DNA from: Helicobacter cetorum
Lineage (GTDB): Bacteria; Campylobacterota; Campylobacteria; Campylobacterales; Helicobacteraceae
DNA: 34,864 bases
Direction: 5' to 3'
Assembly: GCF_900198405.1 (NCBI RefSeq)
Contig: NZ_FZMR01000024.1
Location: 1-34,864 of the forward strand
The notes beneath the pieces were generated by a model, which was not told the origin of the DNA, did not search any database, and saw only the letters and a program-made list of their open reading frames with translations. Positions 15,027 to 23,405 of this stretch are shown piece by piece (positions within the stretch are counted from its first letter, which is position 1; every line of letters starts with the position of its first letter). A program made the translations under genes and the position numbers.

Positions 15027-16520
15027 ATGAGCATTTTAAAGTTGCATTTAAAAGTTTTTCGTTTTGAGGCCAAAAAAGACTATAACCCCGCTTATGTGTC
15101 CTACTTTTTAGAATACCAAGAAAACCAACGCCTTTTGGATATTCTCAAGCAACTTGATGGCGTGAGTTTCAGTGAGCCTATTGGGCTAAAAATCAATCAA
15201 ATCGCTGTTTTTAAAGATGTGCTTGTAAGTGATTTAGTGAGTTTTTTTGGTAAAGAATGGGTGTTAGAGCCACTCTCTAAGCGTTACGCTTTAAAAGATC
15301 TAATCATTGATGAACAAGCGGTTTTAAACTCGTATGAACCCTTTTTCAAAAAAATGTCTTTTTTAAGCGTTGGCGAGAAAAAAGAGCTTGAAAAATATAT
15401 CCGCATTAATTTTATCAACCCTCAAAATAACCCCAAATATTTAGGCGATGGTTTCTTCTTATATATCAAATGGCTTTTAAAACGCTATCCTAGCCAACAA
15501 AACAAACTCTTAGAAGTGATTGCGAATTACGAAGATGGCGTAATGAACTTTTTGAGTGTTGCCCCCTATGTGTATCCACAAGATGATAATATTGACCATG
15601 AGATTTATGAACTGCAAGAAATCCTTACTAATTCAAAAATCAGCCCTTGGCAAGATTTTTCTAAAAACCTCTTAAGTCTCTATCAATTCAACCCTAAGCC
15701 TAGCATCACTCAAGGGTCTCCTAAAACTTGTGCTTTATTTAACGCCTATTCCAAACAACTAGACGCTAAAGCACTTTTAAAAAGCTCTCAACTCTATTTG
15801 GAAAAAATGGGTCAAAAAGTCATAGAACTTCCTTTTTGCTATGATGGAGGTTATTATGGAAAGATTGTTAATACCCGCCAATTCCTTTTGGCTTGTGCTT
15901 ATAATCTTGCTCTTGTTAAAGCCAATAATGTGTCGCTGATTTTTTGCGAAGAAGATGCGTATTTAAATATCTTACATGCCAAAGAAGTTTTAGACAATAA
16001 CGCTGAATTGATAAACTCTATCAATGAAACGCTTAAAACCTATGGGCTTACTTATGAGTCAAGCACACAAGCTTTCTATTTGAACGAATGGATTAATGAA
16101 TTTTTGGCATGGGATTTAAAAGCCTCTTTTAAAGAATTTTCAAGCGTTGTTTTTTCGCGCCTCAAACATAAGAATAATTTTTTCAATAAGATTCATCTTA
16201 AAACCCATGCATTTTTAGAATCCAATCAAAATTATGCCCCACTTTTTAGCACTAACTATACAAGTGCTCTTTCACAATGTGCACACTTACGCTATGTAGG
16301 AATTGATTTAGGGGCGGATTTTTTAATCACACATTCTTTAGAACTCTTTAATGCGTTTGAAACTTTAAGCATTAAGGCCTCAAAAGAGTATAAAAGAGAC
16401 CATGATAATACCCCAAGCTTGTTTTTACCCCAAGTCGCACTCATGGCTATGGGAGAAAAAAATCAAGACACGCTCGGACTTAGCTCCCACCAACATAAAG
16501 TAGCGTTTCTTCAAGCGTGA
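15027..16520 (+). CDS. SdhB/HdrB-like protein without cluster cysteines (HP0468-like)
   Basis: A 497-residue soluble protein. Residues 1-40 resemble the N-terminus of succinate dehydrogenase or fumarate reductase iron-sulphur subunits (LKVFRFEAKKDYNPAY, then EYQENQRLLDILKQL). Residues about 230-497 resemble HdrB/SdhE subunits: paired alpha/beta halves and an ending with PSLFLPQVALMAMG and TLGLSSHQHKV, close to the usual HdrB C-terminus. The 2Fe-2S, 4Fe-4S and CCG cysteine clusters expected in such proteins are missing; only scattered single cysteines remain. It may be a structural or regulatory relative of respiratory complexes. This comparison is from memory, without alignment. AAAGGA at 15013-15018 precedes the ATG. 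The stop overlaps the next start (GTGA). Confidence 0.75.
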   Translation: MSILKLHLKVFRFEAKKDYNPAYVSYFLEYQENQRLLDILKQLDGVSFSEPIGLKINQIAVFKDVLVSDLVSFFGKEWVLEPLSKRYALKDLIIDEQAVLNSYEPFFKKMSFLSVGEKKELEKYIRINFINPQNNPKYLGDGFFLYIKWLLKRYPSQQNKLLEVIANYEDGVMNFLSVAPYVYPQDDNIDHEIYELQEILTNSKISPWQDFSKNLLSLYQFNPKPSITQGSPKTCALFNAYSKQLDAKALLKSSQLYLEKMGQKVIELPFCYDGGYYGKIVNTRQFLLACAYNLALVKANNVSLIFCEEDAYLNILHAKEVLDNNAELINSINETLKTYGLTYESSTQAFYLNEWINEFLAWDLKASFKEFSSVVFSRLKHKNNFFNKIHLKTHAFLESNQNYAPLFSTNYTSALSQCAHLRYVGIDLGADFLITHSLELFNAFETLSIKASKEYKRDHDNTPSLFLPQVALMAMGEKNQDTLGLSSHQHKVAFLQA

Positions 16521-16831
16521 AAACTTTTTTTAAAATCGCTCTAGCCTCTTTTATTGGAGGGTTTTGGTATTCTATCAATGGCGAGGGTTCTGAGGCGGTC
16601 GCATTAGGAATTTTTATTTTGATTCTCTTTATCTTTTTTATCCGTCCTATCAGCTTTCAAGCCCCAGAAAGAAGAGAAGAATATATCCAACGCCTTAAAA
16701 CTAACTATGAAAGAAAAATTGCCCTCCAAAACAAGCAAAAAGAAGAGCAAATACGCCTTATGCAAGCCAAAAAAGAGCGTGAAACTAAAAAAAGAAAAGA
16801 ACTCAGAGAACAAATGAAAAAATACCAATAA
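16517..16831 (+). CDS. Small membrane protein with charged helical tail (HP0467-like)
   Basis: A 104-residue protein with two predicted membrane segments (about 5-20 and 28-44). A long Lys/Arg/Glu/Gln-rich helix (50-104) follows, probably a cytoplasmic coiled coil. The GTG start overlaps the stop of the preceding gene (GTGA), which indicates translational coupling. The next gene also starts with a membrane anchor and lies ten bases on, so the products may work together at the membrane. Function unknown. Confidence 0.75.
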   Translation: MKTFFKIALASFIGGFWYSINGEGSEAVALGIFILILFIFFIRPISFQAPERREEYIQRLKTNYERKIALQNKQKEEQIRLMQAKKERETKKRKELREQMKKYQ

Positions 16832-16841
16832 AGGACTTTTT

Positions 16842-17600
16842 ATGGAACTTATCTTACTTATTATCGCTGCAGTTGCATTGTTATATTTCTACAATACTCT
16901 TAAAGAGTATCTAAAAAACCCCTTAAAGCCAGCCCAACCACAAAGTCATTCTTTAGAATACGATTTAAAAAACGACCCCTATGTTTTACAAGCCGACCCT
17001 TTTGAGAATTTTAAGCAAAGTCAAGCAGGTGTTTTTCTAAGGCTTTTAAACCATTTAGAACCCCAAAAAAACATGCTTGATAGCTCTTTAAGAACACTTT
17101 TTATTAATGAGATTAAGCAGTCTCTAAATACAGAGCAACAAACCCTTGCGACAAAACTACTTGATGAAAAAAATCCTCAAGAAAACCTTGAAGAGCTATG
17201 CCAAGAGCTTGCTAATCATGCTCATGGGGAGTATCCTAAAAAAGTAAGATTAGTGGAATTTCTTATCTTATTAGCGTATGCAGATGGCACTTTAGATGAT
17301 AAAGAAAAAGAGCTTGTTATGGATGTGGCAGCATTCTTGCAAATAGAAAATGAAGATTTTAATCGCCTTTATGATAATTTTGAGCGTTTTAGCCAAATTG
17401 AAATCACTATGAATTTAGAAGAGGCAAAAGCCATGCTTGAATTAGAAGAAGAAAGTCCCTTGAAAGCCTTAGAAGAAAAAGCAATAAGCCTTATTACCCC
17501 CTACTACCATAAAGCTACTAACTACAAGCATTATGATGAGCAAGAATTTGTATCTTTAAGAAAAATCGCTCTAGCTTGTGCTCTTGTAGATAAGGCTTAG
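16842..17600 (+). CDS. Membrane-anchored TerB-like protein (HP0466-like)
   Basis: A 252-residue protein with one N-terminal membrane segment (1-20) and a cytoplasmic part. Residues about 135-252 look like a TerB/DjlA-N helical domain: LLAYADGTLDDKEKELVMDVA is the typical acidic metal-binding helix pair. There is no J domain, so it is not a full DjlA. TerB-like domains occur in envelope-stress and metal-response proteins; the role here is unknown. AAGGA at 16831-16835 is the ribosome site. The stop TAG overlaps the stop of the convergent MFS gene by three bases. Confidence 0.75.
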   Translation: MELILLIIAAVALLYFYNTLKEYLKNPLKPAQPQSHSLEYDLKNDPYVLQADPFENFKQSQAGVFLRLLNHLEPQKNMLDSSLRTLFINEIKQSLNTEQQTLATKLLDEKNPQENLEELCQELANHAHGEYPKKVRLVEFLILLAYADGTLDDKEKELVMDVAAFLQIENEDFNRLYDNFERFSQIEITMNLEEAKAMLELEEESPLKALEEKAISLITPYYHKATNYKHYDEQEFVSLRKIALACALVDKA

Positions 17601-18745
17601 GCTTTTATGCCTTGGCGTGCTTTTTGGATAGGTAATAGTAAAATAACGCTCACTACCAAACAAATCCCACAGAGATTAAAAAGCCAAAAATAGCCAATTG
17701 TTTCTAAGCTTAGAGCAAAAATATATGAAAACAACGCTTGAAAAAGCGCGAAATTCATGGTTAAAAAACTACAAGCCCTAGCAAAGTGTTTAGCCCCAAC
17801 AATCTCTAAAACCATCATATTCCCCAAATTAACATTGGCAATCGTTGTAGCCCCCATAACAAACACCGAAACATTGAGCCATATAATCTCATGGCTAAAA
17901 GCACCCAAAAAACAAGAGAGAGCCTTTAAAATAATCATTAAAATATTAGCGCTTGTTGCCCCAATCTTATAGCCTATAACCCCGCTCACCAGCGAGCCAA
18001 CAAACGCCCCAAAACCAAAGAAAGCCCAAGACACGCCTGCCACATACGAATCAATATGCAAGCCTCTTACCAAATAATCCACCCAAAAAAGCGTGTGTGG
18101 CAAAAACCCAATCGCATTCAAACCATAAGAAAGGATTAACAGCCACAAATGAAAAGGCACTTTAAAAGGGGTATTTTCTTTAGTGGCATTTACTAACGAC
18201 CAATTTTTCAATGCCACCAAACTCACTAAAAAAGCGACAACCCCCACCCCTCCAAGCATAAGCCATGCCCATTTTAAATCCATAAGGGCTAATGGAGGCA
18301 AGACAAACCCACTAAAAATAGCCCCAGCCCCAATCCCACTAAAAATAAACCCCCCTGTAATAGAGCGATAGTTTTCTTTCATATACGGCAAGCATAAAGG
18401 CGCTAGTAAAATCATTAACGACGCGCTAGACGCTCCCCCTAAAAACCGCCATATCCAAAGCCATATAAAAGGCAAATGACTCCATTCACATGCCAAAAAA
18501 CTCAAGGCAATCACTAAAAAACTGATTTTTGCAATCCCCTCTAACGAAAGAAACCTGCTCAACACATTGATAAGCATTCCCCCAAAAATATACCCTACCA
18601 ATACAGCAATGCCTAATTGAAAACTTTGTGCTTGACTCAAATGCCCCTCTAAAATTAAAAAAGGAATCATCACCACATAGCCAAATCTTGCCAAGCCATT
18701 TGCCATAAAAGAGCCTAAAAAACAAGAAAAAATGCGTGCTTTCAT
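17597..18745 (-). CDS. MFS transporter, YbfB/YjiJ type
   Basis: A 382-residue inner membrane protein with about 12 membrane segments. The N-terminus FMANGLARFGYVVMIPFL and the segment WRFLGGASSASLMILLAP fit the YbfB/YjiJ branch of the major facilitator superfamily, whose substrates are unknown. I start at the ATG 18745-18743; an in-frame TTG five codons upstream (18760) is less likely. It lies downstream of the two tRNA genes on the same strand, 134 bp after tRNA-fMet, with no clear terminator between. Its stop overlaps that of the TerB-like gene. Confidence 0.85.
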   Translation of the reverse strand: MKARIFSCFLGSFMANGLARFGYVVMIPFLILEGHLSQAQSFQLGIAVLVGYIFGGMLINVLSRFLSLEGIAKISFLVIALSFLACEWSHLPFIWLWIWRFLGGASSASLMILLAPLCLPYMKENYRSITGGFIFSGIGAGAIFSGFVLPPLALMDLKWAWLMLGGVGVVAFLVSLVALKNWSLVNATKENTPFKVPFHLWLLILSYGLNAIGFLPHTLFWVDYLVRGLHIDSYVAGVSWAFFGFGAFVGSLVSGVIGYKIGATSANILMIILKALSCFLGAFSHEIIWLNVSVFVMGATTIANVNLGNMMVLEIVGAKHFARACSFLTMNFALFQALFSYIFALSLETIGYFWLFNLCGICLVVSVILLLPIQKARQGIKA

Positions 18746-18879
18746 CTCACTACCACACAATAAAAAATTAATATTTCGTTTCTGTATAGTCTATCTAATA
18801 GAATCAAATTATTAAAAAATCAAGCTTTTCGGCTCTCATAAAATTGAAAGATAGATTTTTAAAGTTAAAAAGAAAGATT

Positions 18880-18956
<77 letters not shown>

Positions 18957-18977
18957 ACAAGAGTTTAAAAATTAAAA

Positions 18978-19052
18978 TGGCTGGGGTGCAAGGATTCGAA
19001 CCTCGGAATGCCAGGACCAAAACCTGGTGCCTTACCGCTTGGCGACACCCCA
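18978..19052 (-). tRNA. tRNA-Gln (UUG)
   Basis: A 75-base tRNA with encoded CCA (18980-18978). The acceptor stem is TGGGGTG paired with CACCCCA, the anticodon is UUG in CAGGTTTTGGTCCTG, and the T-loop is GGTTCGAATCC. In Helicobacter this tRNA is charged through Glu-tRNA-Gln and GatCAB. Confidence 0.95.
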
Positions 19053-19070
19053 AACTGAATTGAGACTGAC

Positions 19071-19100
19071 ATTATACAGAATTTTTTAATCAAAAGTCAA
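19071..19100 (-). promoter_or_regulatory. Sigma-70 promoter of the tRNA pair
   Basis: TTGACT at 19100-19095 and TATAAT at 19076-19071 are separated by 18 bases, a near-consensus promoter and the best in the window. Transcription would start near 19064, about 12 bases before tRNA-Gln. Confidence 0.8.
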
Positions 19101-19124
19101 GCAATATTCTAAAAATTTTCTTGT

Positions 19125-19130
19125 TATAAT
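19125..19130 (+). promoter_or_regulatory. -10 box placing the start point at the ATG
   Basis: A perfect TATAAT ends six bases before the ATG at 19137, so the predicted transcription start falls on the start codon. There is no ribosome site in between, as expected for a leaderless message. Confidence 0.55.
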
Positions 19131-19136
19131 ACTTTC

Positions 19137-19658
19137 ATGCAAAAGGAATTTGACCCTCTCATTTATCAACGCTATCTTAAAAAGCAACAAGAATTTAAGC
19201 TTTTTCAAAGCATTGGTGAAAAATCAGCTCTCAAAAATCTAAAAACAAAGCTCAAGCAACGCCAAATACTCCACAACTATATTATTGAGTCCTTAGAGGA
19301 TTTAAGCAAAGGTTTTAGATACGCTAAAATTGAGCATAAAACTTTAAAAATCTTTTTTAACCATATAAGCTATCTACAAGCCTTTAAAATACAAGAAAGC
19401 CACTACACAAAAAACTTGAGAGTGCATTTTTTAGAAACCAAAAAAACGCTTGAAAATTTGAATTACCCCCTATACTTCACACATATTCAAGCTAATGTCA
19501 AAGAAAAACCCCATAAAAACCCAAGCACCCGCTTAAAAAACACTAAACTCCCTATAACCATTAATGTTGATTTTAAAGCACAAGATTTAAGCGACTTCAC
19601 TAAAGAACAATTTCTAAAACTCAAACAAGCCTTAGAAAAACACCAAAAGCACTCATAA
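19137..19658 (+). CDS. Hypothetical protein, apparently leaderless mRNA
   Basis: A 173-residue, strongly basic soluble protein, rich in Lys with many aromatic residues. The N-terminal third (1-60) is helical and charged. Residues about 62-115 alternate hydrophobic positions (KTLKIFFNHISYLQAFKIQ, LRVHFLETKKTLENLNYPLYF). I see at most a faint likeness to DciA/DUF721 proteins and would not assign it. It sits between the divergent tRNA promoter and the convergent three-module protein. Basic charge would suit nucleic-acid binding, but that is inference only. Confidence 0.65.
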   Translation: MQKEFDPLIYQRYLKKQQEFKLFQSIGEKSALKNLKTKLKQRQILHNYIIESLEDLSKGFRYAKIEHKTLKIFFNHISYLQAFKIQESHYTKNLRVHFLETKKTLENLNYPLYFTHIQANVKEKPHKNPSTRLKNTKLPITINVDFKAQDLSDFTKEQFLKLKQALEKHQKHS

Positions 19659-19701
19659 AAGATTGTAAAACCAAACAGCCTCTAAAATCCTTAACCTTTG
19701 C

Positions 19702-21204
19702 TTACAAAAAAGAATGTGCCCAAAAAATATGCTTCCTTAGAAAGATTTCATCAAGAAACCATTCTTTGCAAGCATTAAAAAATTTAGTAAAATTTACGCC
19801 ACTTTTTTCAGTATCAATATTCTTAGCAAGCCAATTAACACTACTATGACACGCATAAGGGAATTTTTGATAAAAAGTCCTTGAAATGATATTAAATACA
19901 TTATTTAAAAAGCTTTTAATCTCATATTTAAATCTTTTAGCTTTCTTATAATCTCTAACACAACTTCCACATTCCTCAGATGTTACATCTTGTTTTAAAG
20001 GGAGTGCATCCACTCTCTCTAACACCCTTGCTATGCTCTCAATTTCTTCTAAAGACTTGGTGCCTAAAAAAGTCTGTTGTTCATGCTTTTGCAAATTTAA
20101 AAGCATTTCTATAGTCTTTATTGTTAGAGTTTCTTTAGGCATTTTAGTTTTTAAATAAGACACAACCACTTCATCTTTCGTATTTGAATCTTTAATAAGT
20201 TTAAAAAAAGTTTCTCTTTCATTAAGATAGCTTTTTACGCTACTACCTATAGGGGTAAAATTACACCCATATTTTTTTACAAGCCACTTAACACCACTAT
20301 GACACGCATAAGGGAATTTTTGATAGGAAATCCTTGAAATAATATTAGACATCTCAATTAAAAAATCTTTAATTTCATAACCTAGCACTCCAAAATTCCT
20401 ATATTCACTTAATCTTGTGATACATCTCTTTTTTGAAAAAAACAACCCCATTATTTCTAACACCCTTGCTATGCTCTCAATTTCTTCTAAAGACTTGGTG
20501 CCTAAAAAAGTCTGTTGTTCATGCTTTTGCAAACTTAAAAGCATTTCTATAGTCTTTATTGTTAGAGTTTCTTTAGGCATTTTAGTTTTTAAATAAGACA
20601 CAACCACTTCATCTTTCGTATTTGACTCTTTAATGAGTTTAAAAAAAATTTCTCTTTCATTAAGATAGCTTTTTACGCTACCACCTATAAAATTGCCAAG
20701 AGCGTTATCTTTAAGCTTGTCTAGCAAACATAACACATTATTTAAATCCCTATCAAGTATTTTTTGCATTTTAATTAAGAATTTCTTGGCTTTTTGATTT
20801 TGTTTGTCAATAATTTTACGCAAACCGCTTGGTATTTCATAAGATATTCTATAATTCGGATAATCAAACCTACAAAAAGCATCATTATATCGCCTAAAAA
20901 AATCACGCTCCTTTTTAATCAGCTCGTCATTATGATGGCATATGAAATCTAGTGCCTTTCTTATATCTCTAAACTCTTTAAAAGTCTTGGTTTCTAAAAA
21001 ATTTGTTTCTTCATAGCTATTTTCAAAAGTAAAAAGTATTCCTACAAAATCTATAATTTGCTTTTCTTCATGAGTTCTAGCATTGCGGTTTAAATAAGTG
21101 ATAGCATCTGATCCTAAATACACTACTTTTTCTTTTTTAAATTCTTGAATATACCGATCAATACCTTTAGGCATTTCTTTTAATATATCTTTGAGTATTG
21201 ACAT
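19702..21204 (-). CDS. Unrecognised protein of three related modules
   Basis: A 500-residue soluble protein without signal peptide or membrane segment; I recognise no family. Modules 2 (about 173-313) and 3 (about 320-462) are nearly identical over SVKSYLNERE to SIARVLE (offset 146 residues) and again over YQKFPYACHS. Module 1 (about 25-160) is a diverged copy: NFLETKTFKEFRDIRKAL aligns with TFLGTKSLEEIESIARVL. Each module is helical and charged. The gene has its own TATAAT box (21239-21234) and a strong AAAGGGG ribosome site, so it is expressed rather than decaying. It lies between a small unknown gene and hypD, and I do not recall an H. pylori counterpart. Confidence 0.75.
   Translation of the reverse strand: MSILKDILKEMPKGIDRYIQEFKKEKVVYLGSDAITYLNRNARTHEEKQIIDFVGILFTFENSYEETNFLETKTFKEFRDIRKALDFICHHNDELIKKERDFFRRYNDAFCRFDYPNYRISYEIPSGLRKIIDKQNQKAKKFLIKMQKILDRDLNNVLCLLDKLKDNALGNFIGGSVKSYLNEREIFFKLIKESNTKDEVVVSYLKTKMPKETLTIKTIEMLLSLQKHEQQTFLGTKSLEEIESIARVLEIMGLFFSKKRCITRLSEYRNFGVLGYEIKDFLIEMSNIISRISYQKFPYACHSGVKWLVKKYGCNFTPIGSSVKSYLNERETFFKLIKDSNTKDEVVVSYLKTKMPKETLTIKTIEMLLNLQKHEQQTFLGTKSLEEIESIARVLERVDALPLKQDVTSEECGSCVRDYKKAKRFKYEIKSFLNNVFNIISRTFYQKFPYACHSSVNWLAKNIDTEKSGVNFTKFFNACKEWFLDEIFLRKHIFWAHSFL
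20021..20251. repeat. 231-bp direct repeat, copy A
   Basis: It matches 20459-20689 with five differences in 231 bp. It encodes part of module 3 of the 500-residue protein. The period of 438 bp is exactly 146 codons, so the frame is kept. Confidence 0.95.
20459..20689. repeat. 231-bp direct repeat, copy B
   Basis: The partner of 20021-20251, encoding part of module 2. A shorter, more diverged repeat continues the duplication (about 19828-19890 against 20281-20343), with a 15-bp length difference between the cores. Confidence 0.95.
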
Positions 21205-21233
21205 ATTAACCCCTTTAAATCTTAAAATACCCC

Positions 21234-21239
21234 ATTATA
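21234..21239 (-). promoter_or_regulatory. -10 box of the three-module protein gene
   Basis: A perfect TATAAT after TTTTTG; predicted start near 21227. AAAGGGG at 21216-21210 with a five-base spacer to the ATG is an unusually strong ribosome site. Confidence 0.6.
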
Positions 21240-21264
21240 CAAAAATACTCTTAAGAATTATAAA

Positions 21265-22377
21265 CTAAGAACGCTTGTAACGATAATACGCCGAGCATGC
21301 CCCTTCAGAGCTTACCATACAACTTCCGATAGGATTTTGTGGGACACAAACCTTAGCAAATAAAGCACAATCTAAGGGCTTGGCTATGCCTTTTAGAATC
21401 TCTCCGCACTTACAAGCTTTGTTTTCTTTAGGACTCTTGTGGCTTAAATAATGGCTAAACACTACTTCAGCATCATATAAAGCGTATTCTTCTTTGAGTT
21501 TTAAAGCAGAATGTTTAATCTTACCTAAGCCACGCCATTCAAACTCTTCTCTTACTTCCATGCATTCATTGACTAAACTTTGTGCTTTTAAATTCCCTTC
21601 AAAGCTAACCACTCGCTTATATTGCGTCTCTAATTTGGTCTCTTCTTTTAGAGCTTGTTTGATTAGCATAAGCACGCTTTCTAATATATCTGCTGGCTCA
21701 AAGCCACTCACTACAATGGGTAGTTTAAAACGCTCTACTAAAGGGGCATAAATCTTAGACCCGCTAATCACGCTCACATGACTTGGGGCTAAAAGGGCGT
21801 TAATTTTACATTCTCTATCTTCTAAAATCGCGCCCACACTTGGTGGCACTAAAACATGGTTAATATGAAAAAAAAGGTTGTTTAATTTTTCTTTTTTAGC
21901 ATTGAGTAAGACACTAGCACTCATAGGCGTTGTGGTTTCAAAACCGATAGCAAAATAAATGACTTTTTTATTAGGGTTATCTCTAGCGATTTCTAAAGCT
22001 TGCATGGGCGAATATAAAAAGCGTGCATCTAGCCCCTCTTCTCTTGCTTTAAGTAAATTACCATAAGTCCCTGGAACTTTCATCATATCCCCCAAAGTGA
22101 GTAAAATGCTCTCTTTAATACGAGCAAGCTCATAAGCCTCATCAATGCGTGATTTTGGCATTACACATACAGGACACCCTGGACCATGCACAAATTCTAA
22201 ATTTTTAGGCATTAAATCAGTAAGTCCATATTTCATTAATGAATGCGTATGCCCGCCACACACTTCCATAATGACTAATTTTTTGGGGAGTTTTAAAGAA
22301 AGTTTTTTTATCTCACTAGCAAGAGCTAAAATAGTTTGTTTGTCTCTAAAAGGAGTGATTAGATTGTTTATGCTCAT
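21265..22377 (-). CDS. hypD: Hydrogenase maturation factor HypD
   Basis: HypD is an iron-sulphur protein that, with HypC, assembles the Fe(CN)2CO group of NiFe hydrogenase. The 370 residues show the conserved cysteines C40 in EVCGGHTH and C68/C71 in GPGCPVC. GFETTTP lies in the middle, and a C-terminal cysteine set (CKCGEI, DCALFAKVC, GSCMVSSEGAC) holds the 4Fe-4S cluster. It is the last gene of hypB-hypC-hypD, 25 bases after hypC. Hydrogen is an energy source for gastric Helicobacter. Confidence 0.96.
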   Translation of the reverse strand: MSINNLITPFRDKQTILALASEIKKLSLKLPKKLVIMEVCGGHTHSLMKYGLTDLMPKNLEFVHGPGCPVCVMPKSRIDEAYELARIKESILLTLGDMMKVPGTYGNLLKAREEGLDARFLYSPMQALEIARDNPNKKVIYFAIGFETTTPMSASVLLNAKKEKLNNLFFHINHVLVPPSVGAILEDRECKINALLAPSHVSVISGSKIYAPLVERFKLPIVVSGFEPADILESVLMLIKQALKEETKLETQYKRVVSFEGNLKAQSLVNECMEVREEFEWRGLGKIKHSALKLKEEYALYDAEVVFSHYLSHKSPKENKACKCGEILKGIAKPLDCALFAKVCVPQNPIGSCMVSSEGACSAYYRYKRS

Positions 22378-22402
22378 GCTTTTATGCTATATTCTCATCA
22401 TT

Positions 22403-22642
22403 TTAAGTTTTTTCTGCCATTTCCATTTTTTCTATCATTTCTTGATAGAGTTTAATGGATTCTAGAGCTTCTTTTTCATCAATTTTACTCATCACATAGC
22501 CGATATGTAGTAGCACATAATCACCTACACTTACAGGCTCTCCCATCAAATCAAGGCTCGCCTCCCTTTGAACGCCCAAAGTCTCTAAAGTAGCCATATT
22601 ATCACAAATGGCTACTACTTTAGAAGGAATGGCTAAACACAT
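22403..22642 (-). CDS. hypC: Hydrogenase maturation chaperone HypC
   Basis: A 79-residue HypC/HupF chaperone. It begins MCLAIPSKV; C2, exposed after Met removal, binds the iron centre. GDYVLLHIGYVMSKIDEKEA is the other family signature. It carries iron from HypD to the hydrogenase large subunit. Its ATG overlaps the hypB stop (TAATG), so the two are coupled. Confidence 0.96.
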   Translation of the reverse strand: MCLAIPSKVVAICDNMATLETLGVQREASLDLMGEPVSVGDYVLLHIGYVMSKIDEKEALESIKLYQEMIEKMEMAEKT

Positions 22643-23370
22643 TAGAATGAATGCGTGGACTGATAATTTTCACGCTTTTTTTCTAAAAGGAAATTTTTAA
22701 AATTTTCTAAACTTTTAGGGTCTTTGGAACTCATTAAGAAAATGGGAACATTAGGCTTTAATTTTTGCATATCTTCTTCTACTTGAGACACCCTAAAATT
22801 AAACACCTCAATCATATCTGCCTTACTCACAATAACAGCGTCCGCACACATAAACATCGTAGGGTATTTCAACACTTTATCATCACCCTCTGGCACAGAG
22901 AGTAGAACAATATTCATAGCTGCCCCTAGATTATAACTTGATGGGCAAACCAAGTTTCCGACATTTTCAATGATTAAAAAGTCGCTTTTTTCTAACGCCC
23001 CTTCATTTTTCAACAAATCAAACGCCCCTTCAATCATTGCAGCTTCTAAATGGCATGCTTCACCGGTGGTGATTTGATGAGCACTCACGCCTTTTTTACG
23101 CAATCTATCCGCATCTCTATTAGTCTGCAAATCACCCTCTACTACACAGAACTTAAAGTCTTCAAAATCCGCTAGGTTTTCTAACATAGTGGTTTTACCA
23201 CTACCAGGTGAACTCATAAAATTTAAAACATAAAGCCCCTCTTCTAAATAACGCTCTTTCATTTCGGCGGCTTTAATGTCATTCTTACTCAAAATTTTTT
23301 CAACAATTTGGACATCTTTCTTGCTTAAGTTAGGGTTATTTTGTAAAGATTCTTTTCGTTGCTCGCTCAT
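22642..23370 (-). CDS. hypB: Hydrogenase/urease nickel incorporation GTPase HypB
   Basis: A GTPase that drives nickel delivery to NiFe hydrogenase; in H. pylori it also serves urease. The P-loop SPGSGKTT is at 54-61, the metal site lies in TTGEACHLEA (about 102-111), and IIENVGNLVCP and VSKADM complete the G-domain motifs. The N-terminus lacks the His-rich nickel-storage stretch of some HypB proteins. At 242 residues it is normal for Helicobacter. It heads hypB-hypC-hypD. A TAGAAT box and a palindrome lie just upstream. Confidence 0.96.
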   Translation of the reverse strand: MSEQRKESLQNNPNLSKKDVQIVEKILSKNDIKAAEMKERYLEEGLYVLNFMSSPGSGKTTMLENLADFEDFKFCVVEGDLQTNRDADRLRKKGVSAHQITTGEACHLEAAMIEGAFDLLKNEGALEKSDFLIIENVGNLVCPSSYNLGAAMNIVLLSVPEGDDKVLKYPTMFMCADAVIVSKADMIEVFNFRVSQVEEDMQKLKPNVPIFLMSSKDPKSLENFKNFLLEKKRENYQSTHSF

Positions 23371-23387
23371 GCTTTTCCTTTATTTTA

Positions 23388-23405
23388 AATAATTAAATTA
23401 TTCTA
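23388..23405 (-). promoter_or_regulatory. hypB promoter with 7-1-7 palindrome
   Basis: A TAGAAT -10 box (23405-23400) overlaps a perfect 7-1-7 inverted repeat, AATAATT-T-AATTATT on the minus strand (23402-23388). This resembles the 7-1-7 Fur box of H. pylori. Transcription would start near 23393. AAAGGA precedes the hypB ATG. AT-rich palindromes arise by chance in such DNA, so the operator call is tentative. Confidence 0.4.

Noticed and set aside
20021-20689. An insertion sequence or CRISPR explanation for the direct repeats
   Set aside because: Both copies are in frame within one gene, with no terminal inverted repeats or transposase.
22145-22465. A 106-codon plus-strand frame across the hypD start and hypC end
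   Set aside because: Antisense to two conserved genes; its Phe-rich end comes from AT-rich DNA.
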